Origin: Chloroflexia bacterium
GTDB lineage: Bacteria; Chloroflexota; Chloroflexia; Thermomicrobiales; CFX8
Assembly: GCA_030431755.1 (NCBI GenBank)
Contig: JAUIIK010000025.1
Location: 1 to 47,953, forward strand
Direction: 5' to 3'
Length of the DNA stretch: 47,953 bases
The notes under the pieces were generated by a model that was not told where the DNA came from, searched no databases, and was given only the letters and a program-made list of their open reading frames with translations. Below, in pieces: positions 15,562-23,904 of this stretch. Position numbers and translations under genes: made by a program. Within the stretch, counting starts at the first letter, position 1. Every line of letters starts with the position of its first letter.

Positions 15562-15978
15562 ATGAACACCACTGTACGCCAGACTGTCGATGAGAGTTGG
15601 GACCGCTTCGTCGCACTACTCGATAGCGTGCCGGATGAGCGGCTTGAAGAGGCGGGCGCCTGCGGCGACTGGTCGGTCAAGGACCTGATGGCCCATGTCG
15701 CCTACTGGGATGATCGTGCCGTCTACGTAGCCGACACCCTCGGCGCCGGAGACGAGCTGGATCCGATCGATTGGCAAGAGGTCAACATACAGGAGGCCGC
15801 GCTGCGGTCGAGCTGGACGGTCGAGGAGAGCCGCCGCGAGATGCAGGCCGCCCACGACCGCCTGCTCGAAGCGCTCGACCGCCATCCCGACCTCGATGCC
15901 TCAATCGTCCGCGAGAACACCTACGAGCACTATGACGAACACGCCGACGATGTACGCGCCTGGCTGGGCGGGGCGTAA
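15562..15978 (+). CDS. DinB/maleylpyruvate isomerase-like (ClbS-type) protein
   Basis: 138 residues from ATG 15562, preceded by GAGGGAAG. The sequence opens with a long helix (TVDESWDRFVALLDSVPDE), then GDWSVKDLMAHVAYWDDRAV, the hallmark of the DinB four-helix fold. His45, His123 and His127 (the last two in YEHYDEHADD) match the metal-binding triad of the superfamily. Members are thiol-dependent transferases, isomerases or hydrolases acting on small molecules. Which reaction is catalysed here cannot be told. It is bracketed by repeat elements on both sides. Confidence 0.8.
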   Translation: MNTTVRQTVDESWDRFVALLDSVPDERLEEAGACGDWSVKDLMAHVAYWDDRAVYVADTLGAGDELDPIDWQEVNIQEAALRSSWTVEESRREMQAAHDRLLEALDRHPDLDASIVRENTYEHYDEHADDVRAWLGGA

Positions 15979-16188
15979 GGAGATAGGTGATAGGTTACAG
16001 GGGACAGCAGAGAATGCGATCTCGCTACGTGTGCCAATCTCAAACGATATGGAAGTAGGGATGGGGCTCGTCCCCATCCGCCGTGGGTAGACGTCGAATA
16101 CAGGATGGGGACGAGCCCCATCCCTACTCCAAGCCATCGGGGATAGCGCCTTCTGCTATCCCCTAGAACCTACAACCTATACCCTAAT
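15976..16188. repeat. Nested MITE-like palindromic element
   Basis: The outer parts, 15976-16016 and 16149-16188, are family-A tracts in opposite orientation (copies 3 and 4). Inside, 16055-16079 and 16103-16127 are a perfect 25-bp inverted repeat beginning GTAGGGATGGGG. Each arm also folds on itself (GGATGGGG against CCCCATCC with a 5-base loop). There is no coding frame inside. The right outer arm reaches the stop codon of the J-domain gene (16184-16186). A diverged relative of the inner repeat is at 26098-26174. It looks like a non-autonomous mobile or structural element. Confidence 0.75.
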
Positions 16189-16999
16189 CAGAGATCTCAG
16201 TCAGTTCTTCGCGGAGGGCGTCGAGGCTGCGGAGGAGGCGGCGGCGGCGCAGGCGGAGCGAGGCCAGCTCGCGGCGCATCCGCTCGGTGTCTTTCTGGAT
16301 GTCGCGGCGGCGCTTGCGGGGGTCGGCCCGCATTAGCTGGCCGAGGTCGGAGCGTTTCAGATTGCGGAGCTGGCGGCGAAGCTCCTCGAACTCGCTACGC
16401 TTCTCGGCGATGAGCTTGTGACGCTCCTCGATTGAGAGCGGGCCGCCTGCGTTCTTCTCGGGCCGCGACCAGACTTCGAGCAGCCGTTCAATCTGGGCCA
16501 GATCCCCGGTCTCATAGGACTCATTTGCCAGACGCATAATCGTTTCCCGGTGCGCCCGGCTCTCGGCGTCGACTGCCAGGTCGGGGTGGATCAACCGGGC
16601 CAGCTCGCGGTAGCGCTCGCGCAGCTGACGGCTCTGGCGGGGGCGGTTGCGGCTCCGGCGCTGGCTACGGTTGCTGTTCTTCGCGTTGGCGTTGTTTGGC
16701 CGCTCTTCGCGTTGCTGCCGCCACTCGGCCCAGAAGGCTGCGCTCTCGGCACGCTCGTCAAAGTCTTCCTCGTCGAGCTCGTCGTCGCTCAATGGCCGCG
16801 AGGATGATTCGAGCCGCATCAGCCGCAACTCGAGCCGTTCGACCTCGCCCAGCAGCGTCGCGACCTGATCGCGGACCGGGCCGATTTCCAGGTCGATCTC
16901 GCGGGCGATAACGCGCTGGGCGGCTTCTTCGTCCAGCACCGCTTCCTCGACCTCAGTGATGCGCAGCTCCCAGGCTGCCAGATCGAGTTCGAGCGTCAC
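16184..16999 (-). CDS. J-domain-like coiled-coil protein
   Basis: 271 residues from GTG 16999 (weak ribosome-binding site, so the start is uncertain). Residues 1-65 are helical, with heptad-like ALLGEVERLELRLMRLE. An acidic patch and an Asn/Arg-rich linker follow. RERYRELARLIHPDLAVD (127-144) contains the HPD motif of J-domains (138-140), followed by the NESYETGDLAQIERLLEVW helix typical of bacterial J-like proteins that carry only helices II-IV. The C-terminal third is a basic coiled coil. J-domains stimulate DnaK ATPase; no DnaK or GrpE gene is nearby. Its stop codon lies inside the repeat element at 15976-16188. Confidence 0.75.
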   Translation of the reverse strand: MTLELDLAAWELRITEVEEAVLDEEAAQRVIAREIDLEIGPVRDQVATLLGEVERLELRLMRLESSSRPLSDDELDEEDFDERAESAAFWAEWRQQREERPNNANAKNSNRSQRRSRNRPRQSRQLRERYRELARLIHPDLAVDAESRAHRETIMRLANESYETGDLAQIERLLEVWSRPEKNAGGPLSIEERHKLIAEKRSEFEELRRQLRNLKRSDLGQLMRADPRKRRRDIQKDTERMRRELASLRLRRRRLLRSLDALREELTEISD

Positions 17000-17194
17000 C
17001 CGCTGGCGGCTATCGGCAAGTACCGGAAGGTAGGGGGAGGATGTTTGGCTTGTCGCCCCGCGAGCGGGCTGTTCCGTCGTTCCACCAGATTCAGAGATAA
17101 GAGGTGATCCTTCTCGGAATGCTCGTCGTATCCATCATTCGCAACGGAAATTGTACCTGTCCGCCTCGTCCGACTCCAACTTTCACCACCGCGA

Positions 17195-17210
17195 CAGATG
17201 GCGCTATCTG
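17195..17210. promoter_or_regulatory. Small dyad in the J-domain/TPP-enzyme divergent region
   Basis: CAGAT (17195-17199) and ATCTG (17206-17210) are inverted around a 6-base centre, 65 bases upstream of the TPP-enzyme start, in the 275-base spacer between two divergent genes. It could be an operator or an RNA hairpin. I looked for TPP-riboswitch and T-box signatures in this spacer and saw none. Confidence 0.3.
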
Positions 17211-17274
17211 GTAAATCCATGATATGAACTGCCCACCAGAAGCAACCGGCAAACGGAGTGGGAACGAGGAGCTC

Positions 17275-18963
17275 ATGACGCGGATGACGGGTTGGCAAGC
17301 GATTGTGCGCGGGTTGGAAGCGGAGGATGTCGGGCCGGTCTTTGGGCTGCCGGGGAGTCCTGGCCAATTCTACGACCAACTGTACGATTCAGAGACGTTG
17401 CGCTCCGTGCTCGTGCGCCATGAAACGTCCGGCGTTTTCATGGCGATGGCCTGGGCGCGCTTGACCAACCGCCCAGCAGTGGCCTTTGGTTCGCCCGGCC
17501 CCGGCGTCGCCAACCTCGTGCCGGGCGTCCTCGAAGCCTTCTCCGGCTGCACGCCGATGATCGTGCTTGGCGTGCGCGCCTCGACACAGACGGAAGGCAT
17601 GGGGGCGTTCCAGGAGACCGACCAGCTCGGCATGATGAAGCCGATCACCAAGTGGGCGGCGACAATCGAGCGCACTGACCGCGCCCAGTGGTATCTACGA
17701 CGCGCGGTGTCGCTAGCGACAAGCGGCCAGCCGGGACCGGTCTACCTGGAGTTCCCCGCCGATCTCGGGACGGCAGAAGCCGACTTCCCTGACTACGAGC
17801 TGGCGCCACGCGACGTCCGGCCGGCCCCTGATCCGGAGGCGATTGGCCGGGCTGCCGATCTTGTCATGAGCGCCCAGCGGCCATTGATCGTCTGCGGCGG
17901 CGGCGCGGTTCTGGCTGGCGCAGGGCCGGCACTCACGGCGTTGATCGACCGCCACGGCATCCCCTTCCAGACCACTCCGGCCGGGCGCGGCGTCGTCGGC
18001 GAGAGCCATCCGCTGGCTTGTGGCCTCGTCGGGCTCTACCGCACGACCTTCCCACGCCAGCTCTACGAAGAATCCGACCTGCTCATCACTGTCGGCTCCC
18101 GCATGGAGGAGTTCCAGTCGGGCGCGTTCTCCTTCTTCCCCGACGGCGCGCGCTTCGTTCAGATTGACATCGAGCCCTTCGAGCTCGGCCGCAACTGGTT
18201 GCCGGATGTCGCGATCCAGTCCGATGCCCGGCTGGCGCTCGAAGCGCTTGATGCGGCGCTGGTTGAGCGCGGGTATGTTGCCGACGCCGCCCGTGTCGTG
18301 AGCGTCCAGGAACGCCGGGCAGCCGCCATCGAGGATGCAATCACCGACGCCCGCGCCGAAGCGCTTCCGTTGCCGGGCCGGGCCATCGTCCGGGCGATCA
18401 ACGAGGCATTCGGCGTAAACACGATCATGGTCAAGGAGAACGGCGGCGCGGATCTCTGGTCCTACTTCTGGCCCTACTACCAGTCATTCGATGCCAACTC
18501 CGTTGTCCCGCCGGCCGAACAGACGGCGATGGGCCTCGGCGTCTGCGGCGCGATCGCCGCGAAGATGGCCCGGCCGGATGCCCAGGTCGTGTGCACAACC
18601 GGCGACGGCGCATTCCAGATGGCGATGCACGAGCTGCCCACCGCAGTTCAGGAGCGAGCGCCCGTCACCTGGGTGGTCCTCAACGATGGCGCGTTCGGGT
18701 GGCCCCGTTGGGGACAAACACATAGCCACGACGGCCGCTACATCGCGACGGAGTTCGATCCGCCTGTCGATGTCGTCGCGGTTGCCCATGCCTCCGGCTG
18801 CGAAGGCTGGCGCGTCAGCCAGCCGGAGGAGCTGGCAGAGCTCTTGACTCGCGCGCGGCAGGCGAACGCCGAGGGCAAGCCGGTGGTCATCGACGTACCG
18901 GTCGACCAGGAGGACAAGCACGAGGAGTTCCTCGCTTTCCACCATGTCCGGCGCAAAGGATGA
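17275..18963 (+). CDS. Thiamine-pyrophosphate enzyme, acetolactate synthase-like
   Basis: 562 residues from ATG 17275, which follows CGAGGAG; in-frame ATG 17284 is an alternative. The three-domain plan of ThDP enzymes is visible. The N-terminal Pyr domain has the cofactor-activating Glu50 (VRHETSGVF). A central Rossmann-like domain follows (PLIVCGGGAVLAGAGPAL). The C-terminal PP domain has the Mg-ThDP motif GDGAFQ (443-448) with Asn470 in NDGAFGW. The family includes acetolactate synthase, benzoylformate decarboxylase, sulfoacetaldehyde acetyltransferase and oxalyl-CoA decarboxylase. Neither the substrate-binding loop nor the neighbours identify the reaction. No small regulatory ilvN subunit is adjacent. 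The VWA gene overlaps its stop. Confidence 0.85.
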   Translation: MTRMTGWQAIVRGLEAEDVGPVFGLPGSPGQFYDQLYDSETLRSVLVRHETSGVFMAMAWARLTNRPAVAFGSPGPGVANLVPGVLEAFSGCTPMIVLGVRASTQTEGMGAFQETDQLGMMKPITKWAATIERTDRAQWYLRRAVSLATSGQPGPVYLEFPADLGTAEADFPDYELAPRDVRPAPDPEAIGRAADLVMSAQRPLIVCGGGAVLAGAGPALTALIDRHGIPFQTTPAGRGVVGESHPLACGLVGLYRTTFPRQLYEESDLLITVGSRMEEFQSGAFSFFPDGARFVQIDIEPFELGRNWLPDVAIQSDARLALEALDAALVERGYVADAARVVSVQERRAAAIEDAITDARAEALPLPGRAIVRAINEAFGVNTIMVKENGGADLWSYFWPYYQSFDANSVVPPAEQTAMGLGVCGAIAAKMARPDAQVVCTTGDGAFQMAMHELPTAVQERAPVTWVVLNDGAFGWPRWGQTHSHDGRYIATEFDPPVDVVAVAHASGCEGWRVSQPEELAELLTRARQANAEGKPVVIDVPVDQEDKHEEFLAFHHVRRKG

Positions 18964-20417
18964 CCGCTGGCCCCTACCGTCATCGCTACCGCGGCTGGGA
19001 TGGCGCGCAGGCGTTGACGGCGATCCACCCGGACGACCTGCTGGCGCAGCTTGGCGAGCGCTTTCTCGAGCAGGAAGCCGGGCAAGTGCTCGACGATGTG
19101 CTCCACCGGGGATTGACCGCCGGTGACGGACAGCGCCTGGCCGGAGTCGATGAGCTGCGCGGCGCAACCCGCAAACAGCTGCAGGCTATCGACCCGAACG
19201 CGCTGGAGCGCTCGCACGCGGCCGCGGCGGAGAGCCTGTCGGATGATGCCGGCAGCCTATTAAAGGAACTACTCGCGAGTCCGTCTCAGGCTGGACGCAC
19301 GTTGGCCGGCGCGCGGCCGGGGTTGCGCCAGGAGCTGGAGGAACTTGCCGGGCCTGCTGGGCCGCTCCAGCCGGGCGACTCCCTGGCGACACTTGTCGAG
19401 CTAGCCGAGTTGGACCACGCATTGCGCCGGGCGCGCCGCGTCGCGGATGTTGCGGAGGTATCGGGCGAGCAAATCGCCGCCCTGCTTGGGCCGGAGCTTG
19501 CCGGGCAGTTCGCTTCCCTGGCGGCCGCGCTGGGCGAGTTCGAGGCGCAGGGCTACGTCGATCCGACGCGCGCCGGGCTGTCGACCCAGGCCCTGCGACG
19601 GCTTGGCCTGGGTTTGCTCCAGGGCGCGTTGAGTGAGATCGAGAGCAGGCTGGCGGGCGATCACCCGGCGAGTCGTGCCGGGACAGGTCACGAGCGCGCC
19701 GACGTCACCCGCAGCTACCGCTTTGGCGACCCCTTTGATCTGGATCTCTCGGGCACGGTCCTCCAGGCAGTGCGCCGCGCGCCCGGCACGCCGGTCCGGC
19801 TGAGCCCCCGAGACATGACCATCTTTGAGCGCGAGGAGACCGGCCGGGTTGCTCTGGCGTTGGCAATTGACCGCAGCCGCTCGATGGGCGAGCGCGGCTA
19901 CTTGCTGGCCGCGAAACGGCTGGGGCTTGCGCTAACGGCGCTGGTCCACACACGCTACCCGCGCGACCAGCTCGACCTGCTGGCCTTCTCGCATGAGGCC
20001 GAACCAGTGACGGCGGCGGAGCTTGCCCGGCTGGAGTGGGAGCGCTACGCCGTCGGCACGAACATCCATGATGCGCTTGTCGCCGGCCGCCGGAAACTGG
20101 CCGCCGCCAGTGGACTCCAACGCACCCTGCTGCTCATCACCGACGGCGAGCCGACCGCCTACCGCGACGCGGCGGGGATTGTCCACTACTCCGAACCGCC
20201 CGCGCCCGAGGCGTTAGCGGTGACCTACGCTGCCGCCCGCCGGCTGCAACGCGACGGCATTCTGCTGATCGTGGCGCTCTTGACCGCCGCACAACAGACC
20301 GTCGCCTTTGCCGGGGAGCTGGTCCGGCAGGCCGGAGGACGGCTCGTCTCTGCCGACCCGGATGATCTGAATGTCGCGATGCTGATGGGTTACCGCAGTC
20401 TGCGGCTCCCGCGTTAG
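18960..20417 (+). CDS. VWA-domain (MIDAS) protein coupled to the TPP enzyme
   Basis: 485 residues. The start ATG shares ATGA with the TGA stop of the TPP enzyme, so translation is probably coupled. The first ~280 residues are helical, Ala/Leu/Glu-rich and unassigned (ELLASPSQAGRTLAGARPGL, QALRRLGLGLLQGALSEIES). The C-terminal ~200 residues are a von Willebrand A domain with a complete metal-binding MIDAS: DRSRS (304-308), conserved Thr in the AVGTNIHDAL loop, and TDGEP (394-398). Such proteins normally work with a MoxR/ChlI-type AAA+ ATPase, and none lies next to it. It has no signal peptide, so it is cytoplasmic. Its 3' end overlaps the convergent GGDEF gene by 4 bases. Confidence 0.85.
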   Translation: MTAGPYRHRYRGWDGAQALTAIHPDDLLAQLGERFLEQEAGQVLDDVLHRGLTAGDGQRLAGVDELRGATRKQLQAIDPNALERSHAAAAESLSDDAGSLLKELLASPSQAGRTLAGARPGLRQELEELAGPAGPLQPGDSLATLVELAELDHALRRARRVADVAEVSGEQIAALLGPELAGQFASLAAALGEFEAQGYVDPTRAGLSTQALRRLGLGLLQGALSEIESRLAGDHPASRAGTGHERADVTRSYRFGDPFDLDLSGTVLQAVRRAPGTPVRLSPRDMTIFEREETGRVALALAIDRSRSMGERGYLLAAKRLGLALTALVHTRYPRDQLDLLAFSHEAEPVTAAELARLEWERYAVGTNIHDALVAGRRKLAAASGLQRTLLLITDGEPTAYRDAAGIVHYSEPPAPEALAVTYAAARRLQRDGILLIVALLTAAQQTVAFAGELVRQAGGRLVSADPDDLNVAMLMGYRSLRLPR

Positions 20418-22852
20418 GTTTGTCTCTGAGCACGCATACGAGTGGCTTCGCGGGCGCTGACGGCGCGATTCTTGCCGCTGTCCTTGGCGGCATACATCGC
20501 CATGTCGGCGGCGCGCAGCAGGCCTGTTGCTTCGTCCGCATCGAGCGGGTAGGTCGCGACGCCGATGGAGACGCTGAGGCTGATGCGATGCCCGACTTCG
20601 TCGGTAAACGGCGAGCCATGGGCTGCCGCGATCAACCGCTGGCAGATGGTCATCGCCTGCGCCCTATCGACGCCGGGCAGGAGGGCCACGAATTCGTCGC
20701 CTGCATAACGGGCCAGCAGATCGTCGCCGCGCATTTGCCGGAGCATGCGCGCGGCGATCTCGCGCAGCGCCTGGTCGCCGGTCAGGTGGCCGAAGGTGTC
20801 GTTGATCTCCTTGAGATTGTCGAGGTCGATGACCGCCAGGGACAGCGGCTCATCATCGCGCCGCGCCTGTTCGCTCCGCTCTTGCAGGGTCTGTTGGAAG
20901 AAGCGCAGATTCGGCACGCCGGTCATCGGGTCAATCGTCGCTTCCTGGCTGAGCGCGGCGTAGGCGCGGGCGTTGCTGAGCAGGACGCCGGCGTGTTCGG
21001 CGAAGGTTGTCAGCAGCCGTAGGTCGCGTTCGGTGACAGGCCGCTCCAGCGTGCCTTCGACATTGAGGATGCCGACAATCTCGCCGTTGCAGTGAATCGG
21101 GACACAGACCTCGCTCATCATCCCGGCATTCTCCCGCACATAGTCCGGATCGGTCTCGACATCCTCAATCAGGACAGCCTGGCCGCTGCGGGCTACTCGC
21201 CCGGAGATGCCGTCAGTGATGCGCATCGTGCGCGGGAACGATGTCGGCTCGTAGCCGTAGTTTGCCCGCAGGACCAGCAGATCGTCCTCGATCAGCGCCA
21301 GCGAGACGATCGGATAGCCGAGCGTCTCGCCAAGCGTCACGGCGATGCGCCGCAATGATTCCTCAGGATCGAGCGTCTCGGCGACCATTGTCGAGACGTG
21401 TTGGATCGCTTCCATGGCGACTCGCGTGTCGCGTTCGGCGGCGATGAGCTGGCGGTTGCTGAGTGCGATCCCGATGTGATTTGCCAGGATGTGGAGGATC
21501 TCGTAATCGAGCGCCGTCAGCGGGGTATCGGCGCTCGCTTCGACGTTGAGCACGCCGGTGACACCGTCGCCGGCGAGGATCGGCAGGGCGATCTCCGACA
21601 CGATGTTGCGGCCGGTATCGACGAAGTCCGGATCGGCCCGGACATCGCGCACAAAGGCCGGTTTGCCCGTCCGCGCGACCCGCCCCATGATGCCTCGGTC
21701 CAGCGGGATCCCCGTGTGCAGCCACTCTGGCGGCCGCCCCGGCCCGCCCAGGCCGAGCGCCCGGATCACCAGCCGGTCGCCTTCGATGATCCCGATCGAG
21801 CAATCGTAGCCGAAGGTGTGCCGGATCTCCTGGGCGATTGATTCGAGGAGATCGTCGGCGTCCGTCGAGCTTGCGATAAACGCCGTGACCCGCTCGACGA
21901 GCGAGAGCAGCATGCTCTGGCGCGACGCCGTCCGCACGCGCTGTTCGCGCTCCAGGCTGAAGGCGAGATGGCGGCCGATCGTCACTGCCAGCGCCCTGGC
22001 AGTGCTGGAGAATGGCCGGCCAGTGTGCCGTTCGATGACCAGCACGCCGGCGGTTTCGTTGTGGGCGATGAGTGGGATTGCCAGACGGCCGCCGTTGTCG
22101 TCGGTGCGGACTGTGGAGTCGCCGCGGAGAATCTCCTGGACGGCCGTAATGCCTCCTAGCCGCGTGAGCTCATCGTCGAGGCCAGGGCCGGGCAGGTTCG
22201 TGAAAAGCGCGGGGCGTTCGACGTCTGTGGTGATGAACGCAGCCCGTTCGGCCTCAAGCAGGCCGGCGACCTTGCCAAGTGTCAGTTTCGCAGTAAGTTC
22301 GACATCAGGGTAGGACGAGAGATCTTCAACGATATCGAGCAGATCCTGGAGTGCTGCGACGTCGGTAGTGTCGGGCGCGTGGTGCCGCGCGTTGGCGCGT
22401 TCGCGGTTGAAATGATCGGCCAGGAGCTCGCCGATCATGGTGAGCACGTCGATCTCGTCTGGATCGAGGGGCCGGTGAGCGCTGGTGGTCGCCCGGATGA
22501 ATCCGGCTTCGTGGCCGTCGCGGGTGATCGCAATACGCTCGGAGGCGTCGATATCGGCGCTCTGTTCGTTTGCCGTGGTGTGTGCCAGGAAGTGGGGCGC
22601 AGGCCCGGTATGGACAACCAGCCCCATGCCCTCGATGGCGATGCTGACGGTTTCGAGATCGAGTAGATCACGGACGGCCGTCGCGATATCGCGAATATCC
22701 GCCGTAAGGTTTTGTGAGCGAATGATGCGCAGCGTGATCTGGTGCAGCACGTTGAGATGATCGGCGGCGTGCTGGATCGACGGGGTTCGTTGGTTGTCCA
22801 CCTTACCCGCTGGAGACAGCTCCGCGGTTCGAGGCGTTTGCATATTGTCCAC
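20414..22852 (-). CDS. Multi-GAF diguanylate cyclase
   Basis: 812 residues from GTG 22852 (AGAGG upstream); ATG 22843 with GGTGG is an equally good start. There is no membrane segment. Three to four GAF-type sensor domains occupy ~30-640; the two most typical (about 325-475 and 490-650) each have GIMGRVARTGKPAFVRDV or GISGRVARSGQAVLIEDV and PILAGDGVTGVLNVE or PIHCNGEIVGILNVE. The C-terminal GGDEF domain contains DPMTGVPNLRFF, DLDNLKEINDTFGH and the active-site AGDEF (717-721), where Ala replaces the first Gly, a tolerated change. RGDD five residues upstream is an intact product-inhibition I-site. It would make cyclic di-GMP in response to small-molecule or redox signals. No EAL domain is present. 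Confidence 0.92.
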   Translation of the reverse strand: MDNMQTPRTAELSPAGKVDNQRTPSIQHAADHLNVLHQITLRIIRSQNLTADIRDIATAVRDLLDLETVSIAIEGMGLVVHTGPAPHFLAHTTANEQSADIDASERIAITRDGHEAGFIRATTSAHRPLDPDEIDVLTMIGELLADHFNRERANARHHAPDTTDVAALQDLLDIVEDLSSYPDVELTAKLTLGKVAGLLEAERAAFITTDVERPALFTNLPGPGLDDELTRLGGITAVQEILRGDSTVRTDDNGGRLAIPLIAHNETAGVLVIERHTGRPFSSTARALAVTIGRHLAFSLEREQRVRTASRQSMLLSLVERVTAFIASSTDADDLLESIAQEIRHTFGYDCSIGIIEGDRLVIRALGLGGPGRPPEWLHTGIPLDRGIMGRVARTGKPAFVRDVRADPDFVDTGRNIVSEIALPILAGDGVTGVLNVEASADTPLTALDYEILHILANHIGIALSNRQLIAAERDTRVAMEAIQHVSTMVAETLDPEESLRRIAVTLGETLGYPIVSLALIEDDLLVLRANYGYEPTSFPRTMRITDGISGRVARSGQAVLIEDVETDPDYVRENAGMMSEVCVPIHCNGEIVGILNVEGTLERPVTERDLRLLTTFAEHAGVLLSNARAYAALSQEATIDPMTGVPNLRFFQQTLQERSEQARRDDEPLSLAVIDLDNLKEINDTFGHLTGDQALREIAARMLRQMRGDDLLARYAGDEFVALLPGVDRAQAMTICQRLIAAAHGSPFTDEVGHRISLSVSIGVATYPLDADEATGLLRAADMAMYAAKDSGKNRAVSAREATRMRAQRQT

Positions 22853-23198
22853 CGGGGAAACCTCTAGGGCCCAGCCAGGTTCGCGCGCGAATGGAAGTCA
22901 CTGTTTGTGCCCAGGGGAATCACGCTCCTGAGTGTGCCTTCCATGGTAGTGCAGCGTCGCTGAATTGCGGAGGGACAGGAGTCCTGTATGTCCTGGCCAT
23001 TGGCTGGACTGTGTGGGTTTGGTACCAGGCCGGGCTGGCCCGAATTGCTACTGGTGGGTGTTGCCGGCAGCTGCTACCTCGGGCCTCAGCGCGGGTGTAG
23101 CTCGTGATAGACTCGACCGTTCCTATCGAGGCATCGTTGTGCCGTAGCCGGGTGCTGGGCTGGCTGAAGGTCTATCGGTGTCTTCCCTGGATCAATCT
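22853..23198. other. Intergenic region upstream of tRNA-Sec
   Basis: 346 bases between the divergent GGDEF gene and tRNA-Sec. Short plus-strand frames are present but lack ribosome-binding sites and family resemblance. It should contain the promoters of both neighbours. No clear -35/-10 pair, repeat or RNA structure is seen. Confidence 0.4.
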
Positions 23199-23295
23199 GG
23201 GGGCGGATCGGGCCCGGTGGCTCGTGCGGTCTTCAAAACCGTTGTGGGGGGTGACGAGCCTCCCAGGTGGGTTCGACTCCCATGCGCCCCCGCCA
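23199..23295 (+). tRNA. selC: tRNA-Sec (anticodon UCA)
   Basis: The 97-base sequence has the unusual selenocysteine tRNA architecture. The acceptor stem GGGGGCG (23199-23205) pairs with CGCCCCC (23285-23291), followed by discriminator G and an encoded CCA (23293-23295). The anticodon loop CTTCAAA carries TCA. The long variable arm pairs TGGGGGG with CCTCCCA. The T-arm is TGGGTTCGACTCCCA. It decodes UGA as selenocysteine together with SelA, SelB and SelD, none of which lies in this window. Downstream is a zone of apparent gene remnants, consistent with a tRNA gene having served as an integration site. Confidence 0.93.
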
Positions 23296-23301
23296 CACCA
23301 T

Positions 23302-23550
23302 TTAGGCCGTATTCATCACTAGAACCACACATGCTGCCGGAGCCGCGCCGCTTGGATGCTGGTTGGCGACGAACCGCTTGACCTCGTCCTTGCCCAGCCT
23401 GCAGCGGAACTGCGTGTTGCAGAACTCGGCGCTGCGAACTCTCCTCAGCTGCTCTTGGACCTTGCGGCGACTTTCCATTGCGAGTTGCACCGCCCACTCC
23501 AGCACCTCATCTTCCATCTCCATCTCTCTATCGGTGGAAGACAGCTTCAA
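23302..23550 (-). pseudogene. Fragment resembling the C-terminal region of BREX Lon-like protein BrxL
   Basis: A minus-strand frame of up to 82 residues reads DEVLEWAVQLAMESRRKVQE, QLRRVRSAEFCNTQF and RCRLGKDEVKRFVANQ. This resembles, from memory of the family, the BrxL/TIGR02688 segment following the Lon-type domain (LAMEGRRRVKEQLKR, EFYDVxFSY, then a charged strand). The AAA+ and protease parts are missing. There is no ribosome-binding site, and the closing residues depart from the family. It is best read as the remnant of a BREX-type gene next to tRNA-Sec. An alignment is needed, so confidence is moderate. Confidence 0.45.
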
Positions 23551-23624
23551 GGGGCCGCTAGTGTCTTATTGCCGGCAGTCGTGTCACGGGCTGAAAGCGC
23601 GCCGCCTAGCCCGCACGCCCCGAT

Positions 23625-23712
23625 TTCGCCTGGATACTGCTTCGACAATGCCATCACTGAAGCCTGTTGCGCGACGCCCGAGCGTGCTGCTCTGCTGAAA
23701 CACGCTGCATGA
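23625..23712 (+). pseudogene. Short transposase-like remnant (IS3/rve type)
   Basis: The plus frame reads ISPGYCFDNAITEACCATPE before TGA at 23710-23712. The pattern G-x-C-x-D-N-A-x-x-E-x-x-x-A-T matches the end of the rve integrase domain in IS3-family transposases (SRxGNCYDNAVAESFFATLK), including the catalytic Glu. Only about 30 residues survive. The rest of 23551-23904 holds no other gene that I can support. Confidence 0.4.
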
Positions 23713-23904
23713 AAGGAGCTATCCTGACCGGCCAGTGACGAACTGTCCGTCGAACCGGGGTAACTCCAGGCAGTAGCTCCGCGCGGGAGTCTGACGGTGT
23801 GCAAACGTGGTCGGGGCTGCCGGGTTGGTCGCATTGAGCGTGGCCGAGGTTCGACGGTTGTTCTGAAAACTAGTCTGGGCCACTAACACGCGGGCAGTGC
23901 CTGG

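Noticed and set aside
16055-16127. CRISPR-like array
   Set aside because: There is one inverted pair only, with no repeated spacer-repeat units.
17000-17274. TPP riboswitch or T-box ahead of the TPP enzyme
   Set aside because: Neither the CTGAGA/ACCTGAT elements of a TPP riboswitch nor the GGGTGG-ACCGCG core of a T-box is found on the sense strand.
16996-17379. 127-codon minus-strand frame upstream of the J-domain gene
   Set aside because: It overlaps the TPP enzyme start, has no family resemblance and no ribosome-binding site.
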